Assembly: GCA_038240875.1 (NCBI GenBank)
Contig: JBBRGG010000070.1
Coordinates: 1 to 14,689, forward strand
DNA length: 14,689 bases
Direction of reading: 5' to 3'
From: JBBRGG01 sp038240875
GTDB taxonomy: Bacteria > Planctomycetota > Phycisphaerae > Phycisphaerales > UBA1924
Made by a program: the position numbers and the translations under genes. The notes under the pieces are model-generated. The model had not been told where the DNA came from. It saw nothing but the letters and a program-made list of their open reading frames with translations, and ran no database searches. This document shows positions 5,276 through 13,261 of the stretch, in pieces; the first letter of the stretch is position 1; each line of letters starts with the position of its first letter.

Positions 5276-6871
5276 ATGATCCCCAACAACGATCCCATGA
5301 AGTCCGAAGTCAACTCCGACATCACCCCTGAAATGTCGGCGGAGTTCGATGCCGCGATGAAGGCTGCTACCGACGCGCCTGAGCCTGTTAAAGGCAGTTC
5401 GGTGGGCGGAGCCGCTGGCAACACTCGTGGCGGACCTCGTAACCCTTCGAGTAGCTCCTCTGGTTCTTCATCGCAAACCAGCGTGCGCGCCCCAGGCACT
5501 CGCGGCCCGCGCGTTGTTCAAGCCGGTCGCGTTCACCGCACCGGCACCGTCGTCTCCGTTGGCCCTTCCGACATCTTCGTCGAGTTCGGCCCGCGCGAAT
5601 TGGGCGTTGTCCAACGCATGCAGTGGCCCGACGACAAGGACCTGCCCGTTCAAGGCCATGAGCTTCAGCTTGTCGTCGATAAGCACGAGCCCAGCGAGAA
5701 CCTATTTATTTGTTCTCGCCCCGGCGCGGTTCAGAAGGCCGATTGGGAACTTCTCGATGCTGGCCAGGTTGTCGAAGCTCGCGTCAGCGGCGTTGCCACC
5801 TCTAAAGAAGGCAAGCAAGTCGGCCTTGAGCTTGAAGTTGCCAACCATCGCGCCTTTATGCCCGCTGGCCAGATCTCCTTTGACCGCATCCCCGACCTCT
5901 CGGTCTTTGTCGGCGAGAAGATGAAGTGCGTTGTTACCCGCGTCGAACGCTTCGGCAAAGGAAACATCGTTCTTTCTCGTCGCGACATCCTCGACGAAGA
6001 ACGCAAGGTTCGGATGGAAGAGTTGCGCAAGACCTTGGTCGAGGGCGCGACAGTCGAAGGCACCGTACGCCGCGTTGTTGAGTTCGGCGCGTTCGTCGAT
6101 ATCGGCGGCGTCGATGGCTTGCTCCACCTCTCCGACATGACCTACGACCGCGTATTCCCAGGCATTAAAAACGTCGAGAAGTACGTCAAGGTCAACGATC
6201 GCATCCGCGTCCAGATCCTCAAGGTCGAACGCGACGAAGCCGCCGATGGCGCGCCAGCTTCTGACCAGCCCGCCGACGGTGGCGAGCAGGGTGGTGGTGG
6301 TGGCGGTCGAGACAATCGCCAGCGCAAGAGCCTTCGCGTAAGCCTTGGTTTGAAGCAAGTCCAAGGCGACCCCTTTAGCCATTCGGTGATCGCCGAGGGC
6401 GCCGACGTGACTGCAAAGATCACGCGCATCGCCGAGTTCGGCGCGTTTGCCGAGATCGCGCCCGGCGTCGAAGGCCTTATCCACATCTCCGAACTCGACC
6501 ACAAGCGCATCGGCAAGGTCGAAGACGTTCTCAAACCCAACGAAGTGGTTCAGGCTCGCATCCTGAAAATTGATCAGGCCAACCGTCGCATCTCTCTATC
6601 CATCAAGGCTCTCAAGCCACTCCCCGAAATCCAGATCGGCTCTGCCGCCCAGAGCGAAGGTGGGCCAGGCGGCGGCGGTCAGGGTGGGCAAGGTGGACAA
6701 GGTGGTCTGGGCCGTTCTGGTCCAGGCTCACAAGGCCGTGGCGGTCCCAAGGGTCGCGACCGCGTCGAGCGTGGCGGCCGCTCTATCGAAGAAATCACCA
6801 AGGAAACGCCAGCCCTCCGCCGAATGCGCGAGAAGGCACGCAATCTCAACTTCAAGGGTGGGCTTTCGTAA
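5276..6871 (+). CDS. rpsA: Ribosomal protein S1-like RNA-binding protein (four S1 domains)
   Basis: The 531-residue protein should bind mRNA and probably helps the ribosome load transcripts, as S1 proteins do. A Ser/Gly/Pro-rich leader (about 1-80) is followed by S1 domains at about 84-149 (GTVVSVGPSDIFVEFG), 164-236 (GQVVEARV...GNIVLSRR), 256-356 (GTVRRVVEFGAFVDIGGVDGLLHLSD) and 375-446 (KITRIAEFGAFAEIAPGVEGLIHISE...ISLSIKALKP). Domain 3 is interrupted before its last strand by an acidic, Gly-rich insert (about 319-350). The tail (460-500) is Gly/Gln/Arg-rich and probably disordered, ending in a basic helix. Classic S1 has six domains, so this is a shorter form. The ATG at 5276 has only AGG upstream; Met8 at 5297 is an alternative. 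A hairpin terminator follows the gene. The symbol is by similarity. Confidence 0.85.
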   Translation: MIPNNDPMKSEVNSDITPEMSAEFDAAMKAATDAPEPVKGSSVGGAAGNTRGGPRNPSSSSSGSSSQTSVRAPGTRGPRVVQAGRVHRTGTVVSVGPSDIFVEFGPRELGVVQRMQWPDDKDLPVQGHELQLVVDKHEPSENLFICSRPGAVQKADWELLDAGQVVEARVSGVATSKEGKQVGLELEVANHRAFMPAGQISFDRIPDLSVFVGEKMKCVVTRVERFGKGNIVLSRRDILDEERKVRMEELRKTLVEGATVEGTVRRVVEFGAFVDIGGVDGLLHLSDMTYDRVFPGIKNVEKYVKVNDRIRVQILKVERDEAADGAPASDQPADGGEQGGGGGGRDNRQRKSLRVSLGLKQVQGDPFSHSVIAEGADVTAKITRIAEFGAFAEIAPGVEGLIHISELDHKRIGKVEDVLKPNEVVQARILKIDQANRRISLSIKALKPLPEIQIGSAAQSEGGPGGGGQGGQGGQGGLGRSGPGSQGRGGPKGRDRVERGGRSIEEITKETPALRRMREKARNLNFKGGLS

Positions 6872-6904
6872 TCTGATTCAAGATTTAAGTTCAAAATGAT
6901 AAAA

Positions 6905-6938
6905 AGCCCATGAGTTCAAACTCGTGGGCTTCTTTATT
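6905..6938. terminator. Bidirectional rho-independent terminator between convergent genes
   Basis: AGCCCATGAG-TTCAAA-CTCGTGGGCT forms a 10-pair stem with one G-U pair. On the plus strand it is followed by TCTTTATTT, serving the S1-like gene. On the minus strand it is followed by TTTTTATCATTTT, serving the response-regulator gene. Confidence 0.85.
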
Positions 6939-6954
6939 TGTGCGCAGTGTGTTT

Positions 6955-6998
6955 AAGAAGAATAAGAAGAAGAACAAGAACGAGAAGAAGGAAAAAAC
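6955..6998. repeat. Purine-rich AAG-type low-complexity tract
   Basis: About 44 bases of nearly pure A/G with AAG units, interrupted by one T and two C. It lies between the terminator and the stop codon of the regulator gene. On the minus-strand transcript it is a CUU-rich 3' untranslated run. Confidence 0.7.
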
Positions 6999-7004
6999 CA
7001 GTTC

Positions 7005-8468
7005 TCACCGCAGCCCATATTCCTTGAGCTTGCGATAGAGCGTGCGTTCGCCGATGCCGAGAAGTTTAGCGGCGTACTCGCGATTGCCTTGCGTCAGCCG
7101 CAGCGTCTCGCGGATCGCTCGCTTTTCGATTTGTTCAAGGCTGGTTCCCGCGAGCGAACCGGCGACCGCTGGCCCATCGCCGCCTTCTGAACTTTCCATG
7201 TCCGGGCCGTCGTCGGCCGCACGAACGTCGTCGGGAATGTGCCGAACATCGAGCATACCAGGCGTGCCGGGGTCAAAGTCAGGCAGCGCGGTCACGACCA
7301 TGTTCTGAACAACATTAAGAAGTTGGCGAACATTGCCAGGCCACGCGTAACTGGTCAAACGCATCATCGCCGCATCAGTAAAACCGGGCACTTCGCCAGG
7401 CAACTTGCCCATGTTGCTCCAGGCTTTGGTCAGCGCGAGCCTTGCGATCCGCGGGATGTCCTCGCGCCTTTCGCGCAAGGGTGGCAGGTGCACCTGCGCT
7501 CCTTTGATCCGGAAGTACAAATCCTCACGAAATACACTTTGTGCGATGAGCTGCGAAAGGTCTTTATTCGTCGCACTCACCAGGCGAACATCGGTCTTGC
7601 GCGGATCATTGCTGCCAACGCGGACAACCATTCCCGTCTCAAGGACGCGTAGCAATTTGGCCTGCATCTTGAGGGGCATGTCGCCGATTTCATCGAGGAA
7701 GAGCGTACCGCCGCTAGCGTATTCAAAGACGCCTTCGCGATCGCGTTCGGCACCCGTGAACGCGCCGCGTACGTGACCAAAGAGTTGGTCTTCAAGGAGT
7801 GTCTCGGCTTCCGCCGCACAGTTAAGCGCGACGAATCGGCCCTTCGCTCGTGCGCTATTCGCGTGAACCGCAGCGGCAATAAGTTCCTTTCCCGTACCGC
7901 TTTCGCCTGTCACCAGCACGGGCAAATTGCTCGCCGCAACCGCGCGTACCGAGCGAATCACTCGTCGCATCGGCTCACTGGCGGCGATTAATCCATTGAA
8001 GCCCTGATGCGTGTCGTTCTCGCCGGGCGGACCTTGGTGCGCTCGTGACAACGCAGTCCCCGCGGCTCGATTGATAAGCTCGCGAAACACGGCGAGATCC
8101 AAGGGCTTTTCGATGAAGTCATACGCACCAAGCTTGAAAGCCGCTCGCGCAGTAGCGACATCGCCATGAGCCGTGACCATCACTGTCTCAGCGTGTGGCT
8201 GGAGCTTGCGCGCCGATTCGAGAACTTTAAGTCCCGCGTCTGCGCCGTCCGCAGCTATCCCGTCCTTGCCGCCGGAGCTAGGCATGCGCAGGTCCGTCAC
8301 GATCACGTCGAAAGCGCCGTGCTTTAATTCATCGAGTGCCTGTACGACCGTGGTCACCACCGTGCACACGTGCCCGGGCTTTCGTAGCGCGTCGGCCATC
8401 ACGTCCGCGTGTTCGGGTTCGTCCTCAACGATCAATACTTGTGCCGCGATTCGATCCATGTCCGTCAT
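7005..8468 (-). CDS. NtrC-family sigma-54-dependent response regulator
   Basis: The 487-residue protein is a two-component regulator that activates sigma-54 promoters when phosphorylated. The receiver domain (about 10-130) has the acidic pair E15/D16, phosphoacceptor D59 (VIVTDLRMP), T99 and K121 (FIEKP). About 16 residues (SSGGKDGIAADGADAG, 64-79) are inserted just after D59. The AAA+ domain (about 158-390) has Walker A GESGTGKE (188-195), the sigma-54 contact motif GAFTGA (235-240), Walker B GGTLFLDE (253-260) and the WPGNVRQL block. The C-terminus has a Fis-type helix-turn-helix (NREYAAKLLGIGERTLYRKLKEYGL). No histidine kinase is encoded nearby, so the partner is unknown. It is third in a leftward cluster, 41 bases after ruvC. 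No Shine-Dalgarno sequence is seen before the ATG, and M4 is an alternative start. Confidence 0.94.
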   Translation of the reverse strand: MTDMDRIAAQVLIVEDEPEHADVMADALRKPGHVCTVVTTVVQALDELKHGAFDVIVTDLRMPSSGGKDGIAADGADAGLKVLESARKLQPHAETVMVTAHGDVATARAAFKLGAYDFIEKPLDLAVFRELINRAAGTALSRAHQGPPGENDTHQGFNGLIAASEPMRRVIRSVRAVAASNLPVLVTGESGTGKELIAAAVHANSARAKGRFVALNCAAEAETLLEDQLFGHVRGAFTGAERDREGVFEYASGGTLFLDEIGDMPLKMQAKLLRVLETGMVVRVGSNDPRKTDVRLVSATNKDLSQLIAQSVFREDLYFRIKGAQVHLPPLRERREDIPRIARLALTKAWSNMGKLPGEVPGFTDAAMMRLTSYAWPGNVRQLLNVVQNMVVTALPDFDPGTPGMLDVRHIPDDVRAADDGPDMESSEGGDGPAVAGSLAGTSLEQIEKRAIRETLRLTQGNREYAAKLLGIGERTLYRKLKEYGLR

Positions 8469-8509
8469 TGGGCAATGATATTGCGCAAAAGTTCCGCGGG
8501 CTTAGGGAC

Positions 8510-9124
8510 TTATTCGCGCCCACTACTCCACCCCAGGCGCTCGATTGCGCAGAGTGCTATCGCCAATGCGTCGGCTAAATCCGGCGGGCTGGGCAACTCC
8601 GCGAGACCGAATCGTTCCTGCACCGCACGCTGCATGTGTGCCTTGACGGCTTGCCCGTTGCCTGTAAGCGCTTTCTTGACCGTCGCCGGGCGAAGTTCCA
8701 CCAGTCGTAGACCCGCTTTGCGCGCCCCAAGCAAGAGAACGCCTCGCGCGTGGGCCATGATGATCGAAGTCGCTGGGTGATTGGTGTGGGCAAAGATCGC
8801 TTCGATGGCGACCGCGTCCGGCGTGACCCGCTGGATCAAATCGGTAAAGTCACGATCTAGTTCGAGTAATCGGGCCGAGATGCTCGCGACCGGTGCCTTG
8901 CCAGTTGCCAACCTGCGAAGACCAGACGCCAAATCTATTGCGCCCGTCGAATCTTTTTCGTTCAGCCTTGCTGCTTTGGCCTTTGGATCTGCCGACTTTC
9001 CCAGCCGAAAGACGCCTGCTTCAACAATCCGTGGCATCGTGGTCAACGCGGCCACGCCGCTGACGCCTTCTAGACAGGCATACCCAGTGATGCGTAGCCC
9101 AGGATCGATGCCAAGGACACGCAC
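8510..9124 (-). CDS. ruvC: Crossover junction endodeoxyribonuclease RuvC
   Basis: RuvC resolves Holliday junctions made in recombinational repair, working with the RuvAB branch-migration motor. The 204-residue product shows the RNase H-fold catalytic set: LGIDPGLRITGYA with D7, VAIEAIFAH with E108, and SPPDLADALAIAL with D182 and D185, plus the VKKALTGNGQAVK loop. Bacterial RuvC is usually about 160-190 residues with about 60 residues between the first two acidic residues; here there are about 101. The extra stretch (about 40-80) is Lys/Ala-rich. The GTG start at 9124 has GGGAG 6 bases upstream. It lies 21 bases after the riboflavin synthase gene and is probably cotranscribed with it. ruvA and ruvB are not in the window. 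Confidence 0.93.
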   Translation of the reverse strand: MRVLGIDPGLRITGYACLEGVSGVAALTTMPRIVEAGVFRLGKSADPKAKAARLNEKDSTGAIDLASGLRRLATGKAPVASISARLLELDRDFTDLIQRVTPDAVAIEAIFAHTNHPATSIIMAHARGVLLLGARKAGLRLVELRPATVKKALTGNGQAVKAHMQRAVQERFGLAELPSPPDLADALAIALCAIERLGWSSGRE

Positions 9125-9145
9125 GAGAATCTCCCAAAGCTCAAC

Positions 9146-9841
9146 TCAATGTGCTATTGACGCGCTCGACGCTGCCGAAGCAACCTGAAAGTGCCTGAGC
9201 CAGTACACAACGGTACGGGCCATGATGTCTGTCTCGATGTTGACAACATCGTCTACACGAGCCGTCCCGAGCGTAGTTTTGGCAAGCGTCGTAGGGATCA
9301 GCGCAACGTCAAAGTTACCCGAAGCCAGGTCCACCGACGCCACCGTAAGCGAGATCCCTTCGACGCAAATCGACCCCTTGGGAATGATGCACTCCAGCAA
9401 GTCTTTAGGCGGCGCGATCGTCATACGCCAATCGGGCGTCGTCAGGATCTTGACGATCCGGGCTACTCCCTCGACATGACCTTGCACCATGTGCCCACCC
9501 AAGGGCGTGGCGAGCGTCGCCGACGTTTCGAGGTTCACCGGGCTGCGAACTCGAAGCGAACCGAGCGAAGTTTTATCGATGGTTTCGGTGTGAACATCAA
9601 AGAGCATTGCCCGTGAAATTACGGATTCTTGGCCAGTAATTGTATCCGCCAGTGCCCGACTTTCCGGTTCAGCCGCAACCGTCAGGCACACCCCACTGAC
9701 ACAAATCGAATCACCCATGCGAATGCTCGCCGCCTCGAACCAACTAGCCACTGATTCAACCACGAGTCGCACCCCCGCGCCATCGGGTTTGTGCACGAGT
9801 TCACGAACCACACCTAGCGACTGGACCAAGCCGGTAAACAT
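9146..9841 (-). CDS. ribE: Riboflavin synthase, alpha subunit
   Basis: The enzyme dismutates two 6,7-dimethyl-8-ribityllumazine molecules into riboflavin and the pyrimidinedione precursor, the last step of riboflavin synthesis. The 231-residue product has two lumazine-binding repeats: residues 1-100 (MFTGLVQSLG, GDSICVSGVCLTV, then a TSLGSL segment) and 101-205 (VNLE, GGHMVQGHVEG, KGSICVEGISLTVASVD, TTLG, VNIETD). The start at 9841 is fixed by the family N-terminus MFTGLV; the frame is open for 25 codons further upstream, but that stretch does not resemble the family. The last 20 residues are an Ala/Ser-rich extension. No Shine-Dalgarno sequence is seen, and no FMN riboswitch was recognised upstream. 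It is the first gene of the leftward group. The name ribC is used in some species. Confidence 0.95.
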   Translation of the reverse strand: MFTGLVQSLGVVRELVHKPDGAGVRLVVESVASWFEAASIRMGDSICVSGVCLTVAAEPESRALADTITGQESVISRAMLFDVHTETIDKTSLGSLRVRSPVNLETSATLATPLGGHMVQGHVEGVARIVKILTTPDWRMTIAPPKDLLECIIPKGSICVEGISLTVASVDLASGNFDVALIPTTLAKTTLGTARVDDVVNIETDIMARTVVYWLRHFQVASAASSASIAH

Positions 9842-10242
9842 GCTGTATTGTCTGCCGACTGTGGCGTAATTGTCAAGGAATAATCCGATGAAAGCCCACC
9901 TTCGACTTGGTGCCACGCCAAATCGTTCGCCACCACGTACATGGACTCATCAAGCTCACCCCCTACCGATAGTCCTATCACCCTGTAAACCATCTTCCTT
10001 CAACCCTTCACCTTTCAAGAAGATGCCTACGACTCGGGTCGATTGCCTGCACGATGAGCCAGAATGCCCGTATACTCGTCCCCATGCGGCGTGATGGCCA
10101 GCCTAAGCCCTAGTCCTCTCTCTATTTTGATTCTGTTCCGACCTGAAGACCATTTGAACTTGTCCCGCATCGTTTAACGCTCAACGACGCACGTTTCAGC
10201 ACCATTTCCGTACCCTTGATCCACGACCGGAGATCCACACGG
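9842..10242. other. Divergent intergenic region between ribE and the beta-propeller gene
   Basis: About 400 bases with no convincing gene. It should hold promoters in both directions. The best element is TATACT at 10071-10076 on the plus strand. Confidence 0.45.
10071..10076 (+). promoter_or_regulatory. Candidate -10 element for the beta-propeller gene
   Basis: TATACT followed by CGTCCCCATG resembles the element before tRNA-Ala (TATACT then TGCCCCCGTG at 548-563): 13 of 16 positions agree. No -35 at 16-18 bases is convincing (TTGCCT at 10043-10048 is 22 away). The resulting leader would be about 160 bases. Confidence 0.3.
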
Positions 10243-11493
10243 ATGCACGCAGCGACCTCGCCAACCTCCAATGGCCCCCCTTCTGGCCAATCACGCAGCA
10301 TGCTGTTCTTCGCACCCGCGATTGCGGCACTCGTACTTGCGGCTGGCCTTATCCCCATAGGTTGTACACCCAATACAACAAAGGGGTCCACCGCTGATAC
10401 GGCTCAATCGCCAAAGGGTGATCCAAAAACCGACAAGCCCGCTTCCAGCCTCGCTCCCTCGGGCGTCGCCATCAACCACGAAGAGTGGTCCAAAATCGGC
10501 TACCGCCTCGACTGGGTCGGCTATCCCTTCCCCGCCACACGCAAGCGTGCCAGCATCATCGCGATGACCGCCTCTAACGACGCACTACTGATCCAAGAAC
10601 GCTCGAGCACGGTCACGCTCATGGAAACTTCCAATGGTGCTAACCGCTGGACCCTCGATGTTGCCAGCCCTTTGACCAAGTTTGTCGGACTTGATCGGGA
10701 CCCCACCGATCCCGCCAAGGTCTTGGTCGTAAGCGAATCTGAAATCTTCACCCTCGCCGCCGCGACTGGCAACCTCATCGGCCGCGACGATCTTGACAAG
10801 GTCGTCAACTCCAGCCCCGTCATCAGCGGCGACCTCGCCATCTTCGGCACCGCCGACGGCCAGATTTACGCCCACCGCCGCTCATTAGGCTTTGGCTCCT
10901 GGGGTTTCAGCTTCGATGCAACCGTTGAAGCAAAGCCAGTACGCATCGGTGAGAACGCATTCGGCTTTGTCAACCAGCGCGGCGACGTCGCCTTCTTGAG
11001 CTCGCAAGGCAGCCTCCTAGGCCGCGGCAAAATCTTCGCTGGCCTAGCCACCAACCCGGTCGCCGACGATGAACGTATGTACATCGCTGGCCTCGATCAG
11101 TCTGTTTGGGCCTTCACTCCCACGGGCCAGTTGGCTTGGCGCTATCGCACACCAACCCCGCTCGATGTACAGCCCGCGGTCCATGATGGAGTGCTCTACT
11201 GCGAAATTCCCGCCTCCGGCCTCACCGCCTTTGACGCCGCCACCGGACAGATCAAATGGCTCGCCAAAGGCACCAGCGGTACCGTCATCGGCATCCGCAA
11301 GGGCCTCTTGCTTCTCTGGAACGCGCAGCCGCGAGGCTCCTCCACCCTCATCACAATTGACCCACGCGATGGCAGCGTTGTTGATCAACTCTCCATCCCC
11401 AATGTCCAACGCCTCATCACCGATCGCTTCGTTGATGGCGCCATCTACATCGCTTCGAATAAAGGCGCGGTTGCGCGCCTCGTGCCCCGGTAG
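10243..11493 (+). CDS. PQQ/BamB-like beta-propeller protein, probably membrane-anchored
   Basis: The 416-residue protein has a hydrophobic segment at about 20-38 followed by Cys41 (LIPIGC). This suggests a signal peptide, perhaps of a lipoprotein, although Pro at -3 is not canonical for a lipobox. A Thr/Ser/Lys-rich linker follows. From about residue 95 onward there are repeated PQQ-type blades with Trp and Asp-Gly turns (TLMETSNGANRWTL, FTLAAATGNLIG, ISGDLAIFGTADGQIYA, VWAFTPTGQLAWRYRT, TAFDAATGQIKWLA). Such propellers act in the periplasm or on membranes as scaffolds; catalytic quinone-binding residues cannot be judged. The ATG at 10243 is preferred because GGAG lies 10 bases upstream; an in-frame TTG at 10216 is possible. 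purH begins 92 bases downstream on the same strand. Confidence 0.75.
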   Translation: MHAATSPTSNGPPSGQSRSMLFFAPAIAALVLAAGLIPIGCTPNTTKGSTADTAQSPKGDPKTDKPASSLAPSGVAINHEEWSKIGYRLDWVGYPFPATRKRASIIAMTASNDALLIQERSSTVTLMETSNGANRWTLDVASPLTKFVGLDRDPTDPAKVLVVSESEIFTLAAATGNLIGRDDLDKVVNSSPVISGDLAIFGTADGQIYAHRRSLGFGSWGFSFDATVEAKPVRIGENAFGFVNQRGDVAFLSSQGSLLGRGKIFAGLATNPVADDERMYIAGLDQSVWAFTPTGQLAWRYRTPTPLDVQPAVHDGVLYCEIPASGLTAFDAATGQIKWLAKGTSGTVIGIRKGLLLLWNAQPRGSSTLITIDPRDGSVVDQLSIPNVQRLITDRFVDGAIYIASNKGAVARLVPR

Positions 11494-11585
11494 TCGGCAC
11501 GCCCCAATTCTCGTTTGATTTTAACCGGTAGTTCGTGAGGACTTCCCATGCGCAGACGCGAGTGCCCCATAAAGTGGACCATCCC

Positions 11586-13229
11586 ATGAACGGCCTCATC
11601 CAGGTAACCCGCGCGCTTCTCTCTGTCTCCGACAAAACCGGGCTTGTCTCCTTTGCTCGCGCCCTTCACGCGCGTGGTGTCATCCTCATTTCTACCGGCG
11701 GCACCGCCAAGTCTCTCCGCGATGCCGGGCTCCCGGTCACAACTGTTGAAGAGCTCACAGGCCAGCCCGAAATCCTCTCCGGCCGAGTCAAAACGCTTCA
11801 TCCAACAGTCCATGGCGGCATCCTCGCCCTACGCAACGATCCTGATCACGTCGCGCAACTTGCCAAGCAAGCCATTCGACCAATCGATCTTGTCTGCGTC
11901 AACCTCTACCCCTTCGAGCAAACCGTCGCCAAGCCGGGCGTCTTGCATGAAGACGCGATCGAGAATATCGACATCGGCGGGCCTTCGATGATCCGTTCCG
12001 CCGCCAAAAACCACGCCTTTGTCACCGTAGTTACGCGTGCAAACCAGTACGACCGCGTCCTCGAAACCCTCGCCAACAACCAAGGCAAGACCACGCACGC
12101 GCTTCGCGTCGAGCTCGCACGCGAAGCCTTCGCACTCACTAGCCGCTACGACGCAGCCATCGCTGCCTATCTCACGAGCCTCGCCGAAAGCGAATTCCCT
12201 CCAGTCCTTAACATGACATTGGCCAAGGTCGAGGACCTTCGCTATGGCGAAAATCCGCACCAGTCTGCTGCGTTGTATCGTGCTACTGGTGCGCCGCGTG
12301 GTGTCAGCATCTTGTCTGCGCAGCAGCTCCATGGGAAAGAACTCTCCTACAACAACATCAACGACGCCAACGCCGCCTTGCAACTGGTTGTCGCACTCGC
12401 CCGCCTCGACTCCACTCGCACCGCAGCCGCCGTCATCAAACACACCAACCCGTGCGGCGCGGCAACGGCCAAAGAGTCGTCTAGTGGTACACTCCAAGGA
12501 GCCGTCTACGCTGCTATCGATGAAGCAATCGCTGGCGACCCCCTCGCGGCCTATGGCGGGATCCTTGCCGTCTCCGACGTCGTCGATGAAGAAGCCGCAG
12601 GCAGGCTCTGTGGCAAAGACGTTTTCCTCGAAGTCATCATCGCGCCCGGGTTTACCACCGCCGCGTTGGACGCTCTTCGCACACGCTGGGTTAATGTTCG
12701 CCTGCTCGCTACCGGCCCTTTGAATGCGCACGCGCACCAACATGGCCGCGAAATCGAGATCAAACACATCGAGGGTGGCTTGCTCGTCCAGCATAAAGAC
12801 GACGGCTTAACCAGCAACTTCGTCCATCGCGCGGGACCAACAAACCTCGAGACAACCAACTCAGTAATCGAGATCGCGCGTTTCCTCGAAGTCGTCGTGC
12901 GTTCTCTTTTGAGCAACGCCATCGTCATCGGCGGCAAGAGCCCCACCCGCTACAACGCCATCCGCATGTTCGGCGTTGGCGCAGGCCAGATGGACCGTGT
13001 CACCGCGTGTGGGCTCGCTATCGGTAAAGCAGGCACATTCACTGAGGGCGCGGTCGCTTTCTCCGACGCATTCTTTCCATTCTCCGACGGCCCACAATTG
13101 CTCATCGATGCAGGCGTTATTGCAATCGTGCACCCAGGCGGCTCCAAGCGCGACGCCGACACGTTCGCCCTGTGCGATCAACGCGGGGTGATCTGCCTCA
13201 CCAATTCGTTTCGTCACTTTCGCCATTGA
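11586..13229 (+). CDS. purH: Bifunctional AICAR formyltransferase / IMP cyclohydrolase
   Basis: PurH carries out the last two steps of de novo purine synthesis: formylation of AICAR with 10-formyltetrahydrofolate, then ring closure to IMP. The 547-residue product has the MGS-like cyclohydrolase domain first (RALLSVSDKTGLV, ISTGGTAKSL, GRVKTLHPTVHGGIL at 66-80, VNLYPFEQT, ENIDIGGPSMIRSAAKN). The formyltransferase domain follows (YGENPHQSAALYR, QLHGKELSYNNINDANAA, catalytic KHTNPCG with K285 and H286, SDAFFPFSDGP, HPGGSKRDADT) and the C-terminal RHFRH. The ATG at 11586 fits the family N-terminus; an in-frame GTG at 11535 would add 17 residues. No strong ribosome binding site is seen. No other purine genes are adjacent. 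Its end faces the next gene across 32 bases without a clear terminator. Confidence 0.97.
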   Translation: MNGLIQVTRALLSVSDKTGLVSFARALHARGVILISTGGTAKSLRDAGLPVTTVEELTGQPEILSGRVKTLHPTVHGGILALRNDPDHVAQLAKQAIRPIDLVCVNLYPFEQTVAKPGVLHEDAIENIDIGGPSMIRSAAKNHAFVTVVTRANQYDRVLETLANNQGKTTHALRVELAREAFALTSRYDAAIAAYLTSLAESEFPPVLNMTLAKVEDLRYGENPHQSAALYRATGAPRGVSILSAQQLHGKELSYNNINDANAALQLVVALARLDSTRTAAAVIKHTNPCGAATAKESSSGTLQGAVYAAIDEAIAGDPLAAYGGILAVSDVVDEEAAGRLCGKDVFLEVIIAPGFTTAALDALRTRWVNVRLLATGPLNAHAHQHGREIEIKHIEGGLLVQHKDDGLTSNFVHRAGPTNLETTNSVIEIARFLEVVVRSLLSNAIVIGGKSPTRYNAIRMFGVGAGQMDRVTACGLAIGKAGTFTEGAVAFSDAFFPFSDGPQLLIDAGVIAIVHPGGSKRDADTFALCDQRGVICLTNSFRHFRH

Positions 13230-13261
13230 GCAATTTCGCGACGTGACGCGCGTGCAAGCAC

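Noticed and set aside
5702..6502. 266-codon open frame on the minus strand inside the S1-like gene
   Set aside because: It mirrors the S1 domains of the plus strand, has no family features, and arises from codon bias.
9842..9916. 25-residue N-terminal extension of riboflavin synthase
   Set aside because: The family begins at MFTGLV; the extension has no similarity or ribosome binding site support.
9842..10242. FMN riboswitch upstream of ribE
   Set aside because: The conserved AGGGG...GAAAATCCC and CCGAC blocks are not seen on the minus strand.
11829..12794. 321-codon open frame on the minus strand inside purH
   Set aside because: It is fully overlapped by an unmistakable purH, and its protein has no recognisable motifs.
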